Below, in pieces: positions 1 to 12,008 of a stretch of 64,000 nt of DNA. The translations under genes and the position numbers were made by a program. The stretch lies in contig CAOLHI010002524.1 of NCBI GenBank assembly GCA_948474755.1, positions 1-64,000 of the forward strand, read 5' to 3'. Source of the stretch: Ctenosaura bakeri. Its lineage: Eukaryota > Chordata > Lepidosauria > Squamata > Iguanidae. Below the pieces are notes generated by a model. That model did no database searches, was not told where the DNA came from, and saw nothing but the letters and a program-made list of their open reading frames with translations. Positions within the stretch are counted from its first letter, which is position 1. Every line of letters begins with the position of its first letter.

Positions 1-764
1 TTTTCCTGTCCCACAGAGAGCTGGGGATTGTTTGGACCAAAATTTTTCTAAAACTACATACAAGTATCTCCTCTGGCTAGTTCACTTTAACCAGAAATGC
101 ACAGAGTGTCTAGGTACCAGTTGAGGCTCAATGCTGATAAGCTGGTCTCATGTTTGTTTAAAGGTACATTAATTCACAGGCTTTTGGAGTCACAAAACCT
201 GGTTGGCTCTCATCAGGTCTGCAACAGTGGCTGTTCCTTGGGGATTATTTGAAGTCCCTACCCCATAGGCTCAGGTTTTGTTGGAAGCACTGTTTAAACT
301 CACTGCTAACCAAGCAGCAAATCTGCTCCTGCTGGCCAATGATTTGATTTCACAGACAGCCAAGCTAGTTCCTTATCTTGAAATTTCTGAGGATGGCCTA
401 CAAGGTATAGAAAGTGACTAAATGTTAATCCTGTTGACACCTACCAGCACCTAAAGGAAATGAGTTCCATCTCTACTTCATGGCAAAAATGCTTTTGCCT
501 TGAGACAAAAGCAGGAGCAACTTTTGTGCAAACTATCTTACTCTGAAGAATAAATCCAAATTAAGAGTTTTGAAGATTAAGAAATGACTAATGTTGTTTC
601 CTCAAGAAGATATACTGGAAAATAATGTTCAAGTTGGTGGAGTTGAATGCATTTTGCCGCCTGCAGAAGACACTGCTTGAAGTCATTGTCACAGAAGCAA
701 CAGGCCACAATGAAGACACAGCAGGAGGTATTGTGAAAGAGGGAGATAGACTGCTGCCACAGTA

Positions 765-1211
765 CATGTTGAGTATCCCTTATCCAAAATGTGTGGGACC
801 TGATGTGTTCTGGATTTCAGGTTTTTGGGGATTCTGGAATATTTGCATGTAAATAATGAGATTACTCTTTCATCAGTTCTTCTCCTCTTGCCTTCTTCCT
901 ATAAGGAACATGAGGGAATTACAAAGATTTGTTTGGGACTGTGACACTGCTTGTAAAGTCTCTCAGTTGGTTTGGTGCCTTTCCCCCCCGTATCTGCTTG
1001 CTTTGGATTGCTTTGCAAAGCCATTTGAGGGGTAGAAAAGGTGCCAAGCCAACTGAGACTTTGCAAACAGTCCATGTGCGTCTGGTCCCAAGCAAGCTTG
1101 TATAATTCCTTCATGTTCCCTACAGGAAGAAGACTGGGGTCTGCTTTTCAAAATTTTTGGATTTTGGAGCATTTCAGATTTCCGATTTTTGGATAAGGGA
1201 TACTCAACTTG
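765..1211. mobile_element. Tigger-like (Tc1/mariner) MITE
   Basis: The left end is CATGTTGAGTATCCCTTATC and the right end is its inverted match (GGATAAGGGATACTCAACTTG). The 447-bp element is flanked by TA on both sides (763-764 and 1212-1213). Inside the right end is the A/T-rich TTTTTGGATTTTGG motif I know from mammalian Tigger-derived MITEs with the same termini. No transposase frame is present. Confidence 0.85.
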
Positions 1212-1872
1212 TAATAGCAAAGAGGAGCTGAGAACACCAGGAAACCAAACTGAAGAGTTAAGGCTGAAAGTGGTGTGGTTTGAGCTTACCTATTTCATAC
1301 AGAAAATTTCAGCCCAGAGTTAAGACCATGATATTAAGTTAGAGTTAAGTTTTTTTACAATTCTAGAATCTCCGATACTCTCTTCATCTACACAAGTAAT
1401 TTCTTTCCAGTCCTGTTCATTTATACCAGGCAAGCAAATATATGCTCAAGTCAAGCCATCACTATAAATGGTTAGTAAATAACTATTCTTTATGGGCCTA
1501 TATTTTTCTTTGTTAGACTTTTAACATTAACACTACTTCTAAGTGTGCGAGCCATCACTATGAAAGGTTTGCATCTGGCCATTTGATTGCTTGTATTTTT
1601 AGAACCTGAGTATTTTCTGTAATAAAAGCTTAACATTGTATAGGGCATTGTATAGTGTCTATTTAGAATTCACAGTAGCTTTCCTGCAAAACTTACACAT
1701 AGGAGAGGGATTGAGTTTCCACTCCTGTATAAACCTAACTATAATACTTGTTTACCCATTTAAACATTAGTGCCAAGGCAATTTCCATTCTTGCACTTCA
1801 TTTCCCCTCTAAACCTATATCACTTATTGTGGTAGTTAAAATGGGCCTAATAAAACAAGCAGGAAAAGCCAA

Positions 1873-2034
1873 TGGTAGTGTGGTGATTTGAGCATTGGAG
1901 AGCAGGATTCCAGTCACTGCTCAGCCATGGAAACGTAGTGGGTGGCCTTGAGCATGTCTCAGAGGAAGGTGAAAGCAAACTCCTTTTGAACAAATCTTCC
2001 CCCCAAAAAACCTGTGATAGTTTTGCCTTTGTTG
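1873..2034 (+). repeat. tRNA-derived SINE, decayed
   Basis: The sequence GTGTGGTGATTTGAGCATTGG followed by a GATTCCAGTCACTGCTCAGCC segment and CTCAGAGGAAGGTGAAAGCAAACTCC matches the tRNA-SINE body seen in better copies at 26816 and 50301. The A and B boxes are decayed. Confidence 0.7.
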
Positions 2035-2035
2035 T

Positions 2036-5000
2036 TGTTAGCTGCCATCAAGTTGACTTTGACTATTGGTGACATTATGAATGAGACACTTCCAGGTAGC
2101 CCTGTTCAGCTCTGGCAGACTCAGGGCTGAAGCTTCCCTGATCGAGTCCATCCATCTGTGATGTGCTCATTCTCTTTTCCTACTCTCTTCTTTCCTAGTG
2201 AGTCATGTCTTCTCATGATATGTCCAGAGTCTTAGTCTTAGTTTGGTCATCTTGGCCTCTAGGGAGAGTTCAGACTTGATTAGCTCTAGCAGCCATTCAT
2301 TTGTCTTTTGAGCAGTGCATAGTATCTGTAGAACTTTTCTCCTGTACTACATTTCAAAGGAGTTGATTTTCTTCCTATAGTTTTCTTCACTATCCAGCTT
2401 TCACATCTGTACATAGAAATTAGAAATACAATGGCATGGAATCCTCATCCTAATTTTGATATTCAATCATATATCCTGACAGTTCAGGCTCTTGTCTAGG
2501 TACCCTTCCAAGTCCTAATCTTCTTCTGATTTCTTGGCTGAAATCTCCATTCTGATTAATAATTGAGCAAGAGAATGGAAAATCTTGAACTATTTCAATG
2601 TCTGCTTTAAACTTAGGTAAATCATCCGTGGTTGTTATTTTTGTTTTCTTCATGAAACCTGCCTTTTGTAAACCTGCCTTTGCACTTTCTTCCTTGACTT
2701 TCCCCTGTAATTGTTCCAGGTCTTTGCTATTTTCTGCTACCCGTATGGTGATCTGCATATCTTAAATTGTTGATGTTTCTTCCTCCAATTTTCATGTCTC
2801 CTTCTACTGAGTCTAATCCTGTTTTATGTATTATATGTTCCACGTACCAGTTAAAAAGATAGGGTGATATAATGCAGCCTTGCCTGACCTCCTTGCCAAT
2901 TGGAAACCATTTGATTTCCTTGTATTCTCTTGTGAAGGTAGCCTCTTGTCCTGAGTACAGCTTTGTAAAAGGACAGTCAAATGTTGTGACACACCCATTT
3001 CTTTAAGAGCAGTCCATGGTCTTTGATCTACACAATCAAAGGCTCTGCTATAATCTGTAAAGTACAGGCTTTGGTAAAACCCATTATCCAAAGTCTATTT
3101 GCAATATGATTCCCAGTGCCTCTTTCTGTCTTGGACCCAGCTTGGACATCTGGCATTTCTCACTCCATATATGGTAAAGCCTTTGTTGTAGAATTTTGAG
3201 CAACACCTCACTTGCTTGGGAAATTAATGCAGCGGTTCTGTGGCTACTGCAGTCCCTGATGTCTCCTTTCTTAGGAAGTAGAATGTATACTGAACATTTC
3301 CAATTTGTGGACCATTCTTTTGTTTTCCATGTTTGTTCATGGATTGTAGTTAGGACTAGAGTAGATTCTGTCTCTTTAGCTTGAAGCAGCTCTGTTGGTA
3401 TACCTCCTGTTCCTGGTGAGTTCTTCCAAGTACTCTGAATGCAGCCTCAATGTAACTTTCTAAATCTGAGGAGTCATTTTCAAACAGTTGTTCCTTGAAT
3501 GAATTTGTCACCCTTTCATCTCTTTTATATCATTATTCACTGTTTTGTGTCTATCTTTATTTCTACTTGGTTATGCAGTGTCAACATCATAACCCCTGTT
3601 GGTCATATAGCATCTCCACTCTTGGTTTAAATCTCCTTTTGATTTCGTGGCTCTTGTGGAAGAGGTCTCTTGTTATTCCTTTTGTTGTTGTTGTCATTTT
3701 CTATTTCTCTGCAGTGATTATTATAGTAGTTCTTGTGCCTGTGAACAGGTTGCTGAACTGTTGCATTAAGGTTCTGACACTATTTCTGTCACTTTTTATT
3801 TTGCTTCTTATCTGGCTTTAACTGAAGAGTTTAACCTATCATCCATTGAGGCTTCTCTGCAGATAGTGTCTTTTTGCATTCTTCCCTGACAATGACACAA
3901 TGTCCCTGGTTCAAATCTAGAGTTCTTCTGGCTCCCAGTCCATTAGGCTTAATAGTGCAAATTTATTTTTTTACCTCTCTGTGAGTTCTACAGGGATGCT
4001 CTTCAGGTTGTATTTCAGCATGATGGTTGGTCTAGCATTCTTTAGTTTTTGATATTAGTAGTTCATACTCTGTGCCAAAATCTGATCTTGGTTTTGTTTC
4101 TGCAGAGAGAATACAGCTTCTCCATCTTTGCTTCCAATTATGTAGTCTGTGTGCTTCCTATAGTGGCCTGGGCCAATTTTCTCCTACAAATGTTGCTTCT
4201 GCTGTTTCCTACCTTTGCATTCCAATCACTCGATTAACAAGAAGTCCTGTTTTGGTGTGTGATCCACTTCCTTCTGGACTCTATCATAGAATCTGTCAAT
4301 TTTTTCTTCTGTCTCTATTGTTGGAGCATAAACTTGGATTTTGGTTATATTGGTGGGTTTTCCCTTTAGTTTTATTGATATTACTCAGTCAGATTTTGTA
4401 TTGTATCCTTTGGCTGCTTTTGTTACATCTCCCCTAACTATTGTCACTCCATTTCTTCTTAGATTTTCATTTCTGGAGTAAAACACTGTAATTATCTAAC
4501 TAATATGTCCCATTTCTGTCCACTTTTGCTTATTCAGCTGAAGTATTGCAATGTTTATACATACCATTTCTTGTTTTATTATGTCTAGCTTCCTTGGGTT
4601 TGTGCTTCTCACATTCCACGTTCCTATGTATTTTGCAGCTTTGGGGTTTCCGTTCTCTCCTGAGCACATCAACAGCTTAGTGTCCTTATGGCTTGAGTCC
4701 TGGTTTAAGTCATTAGCCACAGTGCTACTTGTAGTTATCGTCTGCGGTACCTCAGTATCTTGTTGAATGTCATCCAACCTGAGAGTTCCTCTTCTAGCAC
4801 CATCTATTATTTCATTTTAGATTGTCTCATCATAGGGTTTTTGTGGTAAAAGATACTCAAAAGGAGATTTACCGTGCCTCTTTCTGCACAGTACTAACAA
4901 GTGTTAGCTATGGTATCACTACTGTTGTCTCCAAGAGGTCGTCTGCCAATGTCAAACTCCCACCACTGCTCCTGCCCAGCAGCTGTTCCGCACATGTAGT

Positions 5001-5150
5001 CTGGCTCCTCAGCAAAAGCCTGTCTGACATGGGAGACCATCGGCATAGCCTCCTGCCTCACAGGAGCAAGCAGGCCCAGCACCATGGAAAGGTAGTGTCA
5101 CTTTTGGATTGCTATAAGTCAAACATAACTTGAAGGCACACAACAGCAAC
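2036..5150 (-). mobile_element. RTE-BovB LINE, near full length but decayed
   Basis: The minus strand encodes broken pieces of an RTE-type ORF2. An endonuclease start (YIGTWNVRSTNPRKLDIIKQ) lies near 4520-4640, a reverse transcriptase core (TDYSRAFDCVDQ, LKEMGVSQHLT) near 2950-3070, and the C-terminal part (KVKEESAKAGL, INQNGDFSQEIRRRLGLGR) near 2500-2710. The 3' end is at the left with the typical gttgttgttagctgcc(a)tcaagt sequence. Frames are interrupted by many stops, so it cannot be active. BovB LINEs are abundant in squamates. Confidence 0.85.
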
Positions 5151-6149
5151 AAAACCAAGCAGGAGAGAGTATTTAACTGAAAATGATTTACTGTTCCAGA
5201 TTTCAGTGGTTCTATATAGCAAAATGGAAAAAGCAGGAAATAGCTTTTTATCACATTTAGGAAGCAGAATCTTACTGCTTGCTCAGCAGCAAGTCAGTAT
5301 GGCCTGAAACTCCCAGCAGCTAGGCTTTTGTTGTCAGGAGGCACATTTCCTTGGCAAAATTATGGGAAGCAACAGACTGCCATAAGATTTCACTTACATA
5401 AGCAATATTATTTGGAAAACGGAAATTGCTTTTCATGTGAATTACATTAGTACTCTTTATTGTAGACACTTCTACAGTCTATGCTAGTGGCTTCAACTGC
5501 TTATGGTCTGTTACTGATCACTGTACATTAAAAAGGTCTGGATAATACAAAGAATGAACGTAGAAAAATTTCATACTTACAAGACATTGGAAGCCCATAT
5601 GTGACCAGTTTAAAGCTTAAACAAGTCAAAGGAACAAATTATGACAATTTTAGGCAATTCCAAGTATTCCTTCATACAACCAGAAATTTCAGCCTCTGAG
5701 TTAAAGAAGTTTGGGAACCTAAAGGAAGGCTAATCAATCACCTTGTCATAAATTTTAGTTGTCTCTCCAAAATGTTGGGTTTATTATCCACAAATTTGAT
5801 TATTTGTGAGTTTCTCCAACATCTGCCCTCACCACCTCAACCACTTTTTTTCTGGGAGAACTTTCCCTCTTGGTCATTCTAATCAGGCTGCACTTAAAAA
5901 AAAAAACTTTAAAAACCTCTCCTCCTCCTCCTCCACAAGCTGTAGCCTGGCCAGCTAAGGACAGCTTGCATCCAAATTTCTCAGCGCCACAAACACTCTT
6001 GTGATGCCCCCTCCCACACCCAAGGAAGGAAATGGGTGAAACAGAGAAATACAGGGCCACCATGCCAACCCACTCATTTTTCCTCTCCTTTCCCTAATCT
6101 GGTGTGGACCCTGGGTGCCTACTCTCCTCACCCCCCATCCCACAGACAC

Positions 6150-6227
6150 ACATTTTGATATTTGCAGTTTTTCCATTTTTGTGTGAATCCCAAGCTCCTG
6201 ATCCCAGCAAATGTGGAGGGCTGACTG
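6150..6227. mobile_element. Terminus of a Tigger-type DNA transposon (other end not found)
   Basis: The sequence ends GTGGAGGGCTGACTG followed by TA, the inverted form of the CAGTCAGCCCTCCAC terminus I know from Tigger elements. The opposite end was not located, so the extent to the left is unknown. Confidence 0.35.
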
Positions 6228-6302
6228 TATGTAATCTGGTAAGATAGAAGTTGTCATTTCCTTCTTTTTGGGGAAATACACAGTAGTTTGGGCAACTGAA
6301 TG

Positions 6303-6458
6303 TACTGTATTTGCTGGTGTATAAGACACACCCATGCATAATACACTGGTAAATACTGTTTCCTGGTGTATAAGACACACAGACATATAAGACACACTCC
6401 ATTTTCAAAACAGCATTTTTCAGGGGAAAAAGGGTCTTATATGCCAGCAAATACAGTA
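6303..6458. mobile_element. Short TIR element with TACTGTATTTGCTGG ends, copy 1
   Basis: Inverted 25-bp ends (6303-6327 and 6434-6458) have one mismatch. The motif TGTATAAGACACAC is repeated inside. The flanking or terminal TA suggests a Tc1/mariner-type target. A second copy lies at 63897-64000. Confidence 0.75.
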
Positions 6459-6459
6459 T

Positions 6460-8980
6460 GTGAACTGTGAGACCTCAAGAAATACTATTTTAAGTGTGTG
6501 TGCAAGGCAGATAACTATTGTAGCACAATGCTTTTTTTTTCAAAGAAAAATATCCCAGATTGGTTGCTTTAAGTCTGAAGCAATTTTATGTTGAATGAGT
6601 AATTGCATATAAAAAAACACTTGACACTTTGGGTCATTTTTCATGGTAGTATAAACATTAGGCACAAATGTCTTCCCTTTTCTAAGGACTGAACTAGGAT
6701 TAACATTAAATGCATCTTTTTTTTTTTTTAAAGCACACAGCGTTTTCAAAAATATGAAAGACCACTGGATTTCAGGAGAAGGGAAAAATGTCATCCTTGT
6801 TTCTTCCCCTGCCACACTGATGAGAGGCACTATCAGTCTTGTTATCTGCTCTGGAAAGAAATCATCCAGCAGCACCGATTTTTCTGCAATATCTAATACA
6901 TCTAGCTTGGGCCTTGGAGGAGTTTCTTATTTTCAGAACCTTGCATTATTATTCCTATCCTGTCTTTAAATACAGGAAAATCTGTACAAACAGGATTATA
7001 GGTATAGTCAAGACAGTATTATTGGGCACTGTATTTTTTTCACCATAGTAGCCCTGTCAAAAGAAAAGCTGGGTCAAAGTTTTGCAACTACCTGTGCTGA
7101 CTAAACCCACTCCCATTTTTTTTTAAATCAGCAGGAATATTTTCCCATCAGTCTTCACTGAGCATTTTTTATTCCACTTTGCCTTCCTCAACCTCTCTTT
7201 ATACTGTTTGACTGTTACACTGGATTTTAGTCAGAATTCATATATCTGCTCATTTTTATGGTATAAGTATAAATTAATATTTGTATCACTAAATAAGAAT
7301 TTCTGAGAATTTTAGCTATTTTGATTTAAGACAGGTTAATGAAGATGGACCTGAATACAGAAGTTATTGAAGCATTTATACTAGGCTTGACATTCCCAAG
7401 AATCATTAACAGTACAAACACTGCTGCTTCGGCCCATAAATAAACCGGCAGACCTGACAATATATGAAATGGTGGCAACGTGCCAAGGTACTTTTTTTAA
7501 AAAAACGGTGCATATGCTGTGTGCACACACATGCACACTATGCTTGGAGAATATGACTCATTCATTTTTAATATATGTATTTATATATGTATATACACAT
7601 ACACAGCTATACATCAAATGCTGTTCATAAATGAACACACAGACTAATTTTGCTGCTGTTAGTATGTGAACACACTGGAATTTTAAAAGGCAAAATGGAT
7701 TTACACCAGTATGTTAGTGGCAAATCTGATCTGTATATTATGCAGTATGATCCAGTAGCCCACATTCCAAACAGGTACATGGATGCTTAGCTACTGCTTC
7801 TGATGTTTTGCTCCTCAGATGTTTTCTGTAACATAAAAGGTTATCTTTCCTGAGCTTTGTAGGCATGCTGCACTAAATATTCAGTTCTAAACTGCTTCAC
7901 AGGATTAGGAGGGTGGTTGTGGAAAAGGGAAAAAAACTGCTTATGCGCATGTTAATATCATCCATGTGACAATATTGTGGACTGAAGCCAAAAATTAAAA
8001 TTATAAGCTTAAAGATGGGGGGAAGTGCACTACTGACAGCATTCTGTGGAAATGCCGCAAACACAGTTTCCCAAGTTCTTTTGCAGCAGTCTTTTCAGAA
8101 TGTCAGATGAATTATTTCTCTGACTGTGTGACAAAAGACATCTTTTGATCTGGCAGAATCTGATGAAGCAGGGATTTTGAATTGTTTGCTTGTATTTTTT
8201 CATGCTTTCTTATCAATCAGCGTCTTCCAATCCTTGCTCCCTAAACAGGTTGGGACAACTTCCATGAACCTTGACCACTGACCATACTGGCTGAAACTAT
8301 CAGTTGTCATCCAAAGTGTCTGATGACTATCACATTGGAAAGGGCTGTTATAAGTTACAAAGACTTGTTTCTAATTTTGGCTGACTATTCTTGTGGTAAT
8401 CATGACTGAAGTATTTCCCAACTGCATTAGCAACTTTTCTGGGCTCCTAATTTACTTTTCTTGCCTTCATAGCATTTTTTTGGGGGGCTCTACACACCTC
8501 CATGACAAATGCAAAACCATAGCATTTGAAGCTTTTGGTGTGATTGAGCAGCTCTGCCCCCCTCCTGCAATTTTTTAATTTATTTATGATTTTTAAAAGT
8601 AAAGCTTTGAATCGATCTTGAGCAGTTGAGGGGTGGGGGGCAGAGTTCACAAGAATATCAAGTTTCCTCTTCTCACCAATGTTCAAGGAAAAAGACATTC
8701 CTAAGTAATTCTTTGTGTTGATCCAGAAATAAAAATTACCCTGATATTGTGAAAAGGACTACAATGCTTAATGCTTTGGAGAGCCATCTTAAATGCTGCC
8801 ACAATTTGTTCTACATATGTGTAGAGAGCTACTCAATATACAACAGTGATGGGGGAATGTAACTTGTCTAACTACAACTGAAGCTATAGAAAAATGACAG
8901 CTGCTCACATCCTCAGTGCTGAAAGAGCATCTGTGGTAAAGAGTACAGAAAGTTAATATAGAAATCATTTATGCACCAAT
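6460..8980. other. Intergenic stretch with nothing recognised
   Basis: AT-rich sequence with no clear repeat, RNA gene or coding frame. It may contain unrecognised old repeats. Confidence 0.6.
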
Positions 8981-8991
8981 CAAGAGATCAT

Positions 8992-8997
8992 TTTATT
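8992..8997 (-). terminator. SNRK: Candidate poly(A) signal, distal
   Basis: The minus strand reads CCAGTAAATAAAATGATC about 3.0 kb after the stop codon. It lies near the left end of the repeat-free stretch, so it may be the outermost end of the gene. Confidence 0.35.
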
Positions 8998-9576
8998 TAC
9001 TGGATTTTTTTCAGTTGTCACACACCATGTATGTTATACAATGAAGAAAGCCAAACATCTCTGGAAGCAACTGACAAAGATCAACTGGTATTTCTGTACC
9101 CTCCCTAACACACGTAGCTTCTCTACTCTGTTCTGCTTAACTGCACTGCTACTTGTAAAATCTGTGTCAAGATTGTCACATCTTAAATACAGATAAGTTG
9201 CTAGAGGTACATTATATACAAATACAGAAAAATACAAGACTAGTTGCTTTCCACAATATTAAATTTATATGCTACAGTACTATATGCAACTTGTAAAGAC
9301 AGATTTAAGGGGTACAAGAAACTGTTACTTGCTCTATAATAGTTTGGTCCAATATATTTCAATGTAGTGGTTATTCTCTCCCTCCTTTTAACATGACAAC
9401 ATAATACAACATTCAACACATGCACAATCGTTCACCTGTGAACAAACTGATAGAAAGACAACACTCAAGCTAACATCTGTACAACCAGAGGTTCACTCAA
9501 CCATACAGAACTAAATAAGGCTATTTTACAGCTATGCAGCATAATGGTCAACACTGCTGTTCTAAAGTGAGCACCA

Positions 9577-9640
9577 TATGTATATATATATACACATTTA
9601 TATATATACACACACACGCATACACACATTTGTATATAAA
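9577..9640. repeat. AT/AC-rich microsatellite in the SNRK 3'UTR
   Basis: Runs of TATATATATACACAT, TATATATACACACACAC and a CATACACACAT tail. Confidence 0.8.
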
Positions 9641-9754
9641 ATCAGAGGAAACAAAAAACCTACCCAGGGTTAGTCAAAGGGTGTCATTCCAAGGCTGTAC
9701 ATAATGCATGGAAAAAATATTTACAATACTTGAAAATAAAAAGCTGCAACAAAG

Positions 9755-9760
9755 TTTATT
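9755..9760 (-). terminator. SNRK: Candidate poly(A) signal, middle
   Basis: The minus strand reads GGCAATAAACTTTGTTGC, with AATAAA followed by a T/G-rich stretch, 2.25 kb after the stop codon. Confidence 0.4.
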
Positions 9761-10000
9761 GCCAATGCCCTTTATAAACTTTCTCCTACTTTTTATATAG
9801 ATGTGCGGTTCACTGTCGTCTGTGAACTATCCATATTTCTGGCCCTTTATGAGATCCCTGCTCAAGAAAACTTCAAGCAAATATGTTCTATGGCTTCGCC
9901 CACACATGTTCTTATAGCTTGCATGTATCATACTGGCATAGCATGATAAGCTGTTTTAAAACTGAATCACAACAGTAACTTAAAACATAAAAGCAAAATT

Positions 10001-10006
10001 TTTATT
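10001..10006 (-). terminator. SNRK: Candidate poly(A) signal, proximal
   Basis: The minus strand reads CATCAATAAAAATTTT, a canonical AATAAA about 2.0 kb after the stop codon. Use is not shown by sequence alone. Confidence 0.3.
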
Positions 10007-12008
10007 GATGATTCACTACTCTGGGAATTGGAAAGGTATTAAGCCACAACTAGGCTAGATATTAAAATACTCTGTACAAGCCTACTATCTGGAAGTAAGC
10101 CATGCTGAATTCAGTGGAACTTGCATCCTACCTAGGAAATGCACTTTAGATTGCATCTTTAGCAAGATTTACCAAACTTTTAAAAAAAGCCAGTGTGAAC
10201 AAAACATAAGCAAATGTAACAGTTCTTTGGTGCTCAACAGTCTAAGATGTACATGAAATGCATTCTATTTGACCATTTGCTATCATTAACATACTAAACT
10301 ATGTAAACTCTGTCAATCAGTGCCTGTCTGGGTTGTTGCTACATAACACCATCAACTCTTACCAGCATTGCTTTGAAGACCCAGTGCACAGCGCATGTAA
10401 AAATAACATTCTAGCCATTCCCCAAACTGGGAATCTGCAATATATTTTACTCTAGATAGAAGTTCACAAAAGTTAGTTCATCTGGTCAAAAGTATTCCTT
10501 TGTACAGAAAAGCTGCCAGCATTCATTTGCTGGCATTTCAGTATCAAGGGTTAAAAAAAAAAAAGCGAATAGCAATAAAGAATGTAAAAGGAAATTTGAT
10601 CTTGTGTTATATGATTTCATTTAGAGAGAGAGTTATTGAAGGGAATTTAAAAGACATTTTTGTATCTCAAACTAAATTTGATATTAACACAATTACTTGA
10701 ATTTTGCATTAATTTGTGATGCATTTTCAGACCTAGAGTACAGTCATATAATGATAATGCTCTCCATTCTAACTCTCTGCTTATCTGAAATTTCTATTCC
10801 AATTCCAGCAACTGTTTCTGTTCTTCATAACCTCATTTAAAATACCTGGTTGATAACTAAATATAGTTATGATTTTGAAGCATTTTTGATAAAACCACTA
10901 CACCAGAGAAATAGCCATTATTCTTGAGTGCCCATTCATTTGTTTACATGGAGGTAATGGAAAAGAGGAGCCAAGATCAGGAAAGAATTATGAAAGTAAT
11001 CAGCACTCTGTAAAGCTTCTGTTAATACTGAAAACAGGCTGTCGAATGATAAAGGGCAGGGTGGAAAACAGACTTGGAAGATGCAAACTTTGTTAAGCCT
11101 TTTAATGTGTTTATGACTAGATAATTTACAGGAACTGACTTCCTCGAATGTCTCTCTTAACAGTCACACAAACTGGTCTGCTGAAGTGACTTCTATCATA
11201 CCTAATCACTGCCATGATACACCAATAATGAATGTATTTTCCCTCAGATTGGAAAAAAAGATTCCAAGCAAATGACTTCATAATCTACTTCTGTTATATT
11301 GTTTTTCAAAGATTGTCTGCATGGAACAATATTTTTCTATGCGGAAAAGCTGCCATAAAGATTTTTTCTTTTTCTTTTTTTTTGTCTGTACCAAAGCAAG
11401 ATCTTCAGTTCAGCCACCATCTCATGCATATTATTAGTTTAAGACAAAGACGTGGGGTTAAAAATCATAGTTCAAGACTTATTGTCAGTGCATTTTTGCT
11501 TTGTACAAGCCTTGGAAATCTGAAACCTCTCAAAAGAGTTTTCAGGATCAAAACATTATTGCTTTGGTTCTGTTGCAAACACACAGAATTATGCCACATC
11601 TCACATAGTTTAGGTAACATATAAGATCAGAACAAGACTGTACATTTCACAAAGAAACAAAAGCTCTCTCTCTCTCATTTAAGTGCAGAATGTGAAACTA
11701 TTAAGTGCTTCATTTACACTGGATTTGGACACACATCTTACTGTAATCCAGATTTTCTATACTAAAATTATCAATGTAAAAAAGTTACACAAATTCTGGT
11801 TTGTTGGAGAAAAAAACTGGCTAGCAGCATGCACAAAATCATGCATTGTCATATCAAGCAAAACTAAATTAAAATGTAATAAATTACTGCTTAAAGCCCA
11901 TTTTAAAATATTTAAGACAATGCTAAGGGTTTCAGTGAAATAAAGTATTCACAGCTCTGAACAGGAAGATTGGTGTTATCAAGTAGAATGGGTTAAGTCC
12001 AACTATTG

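Larger units (their letters stand above)
8980..12008 (-). other. SNRK: SNRK 3' untranslated region (end uncertain)
   Basis: The 3 kb downstream of the SNRK stop has no recognisable transposon, unlike nearly all other non-coding sequence here, and is AT-rich, as expected of a constrained 3'UTR. Candidate poly(A) signals on the minus strand (TTTATT on the plus strand) lie at 10001-10006, 9755-9760 and 8992-8997. The last one reads AGTAAATAAAATGATC and would give a 3'UTR of about 3 kb; the middle one would give about 2.25 kb. An AT/AC microsatellite lies at 9577-9640. No single site can be chosen without transcript data. Confidence 0.55.

Noticed and set aside
3495..4437. Plus-strand hydrophobic open frames that look like membrane proteins
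   Set aside because: They are the reverse strand of the BovB endonuclease and reverse transcriptase region; T-rich antisense reads as Leu/Phe/Val.
1..8980. Last exons of ANO10, the expected convergent neighbour of SNRK in tetrapods
   Set aside because: No anoctamin-like coding segment was found on either strand, so the gene must end outside the window.
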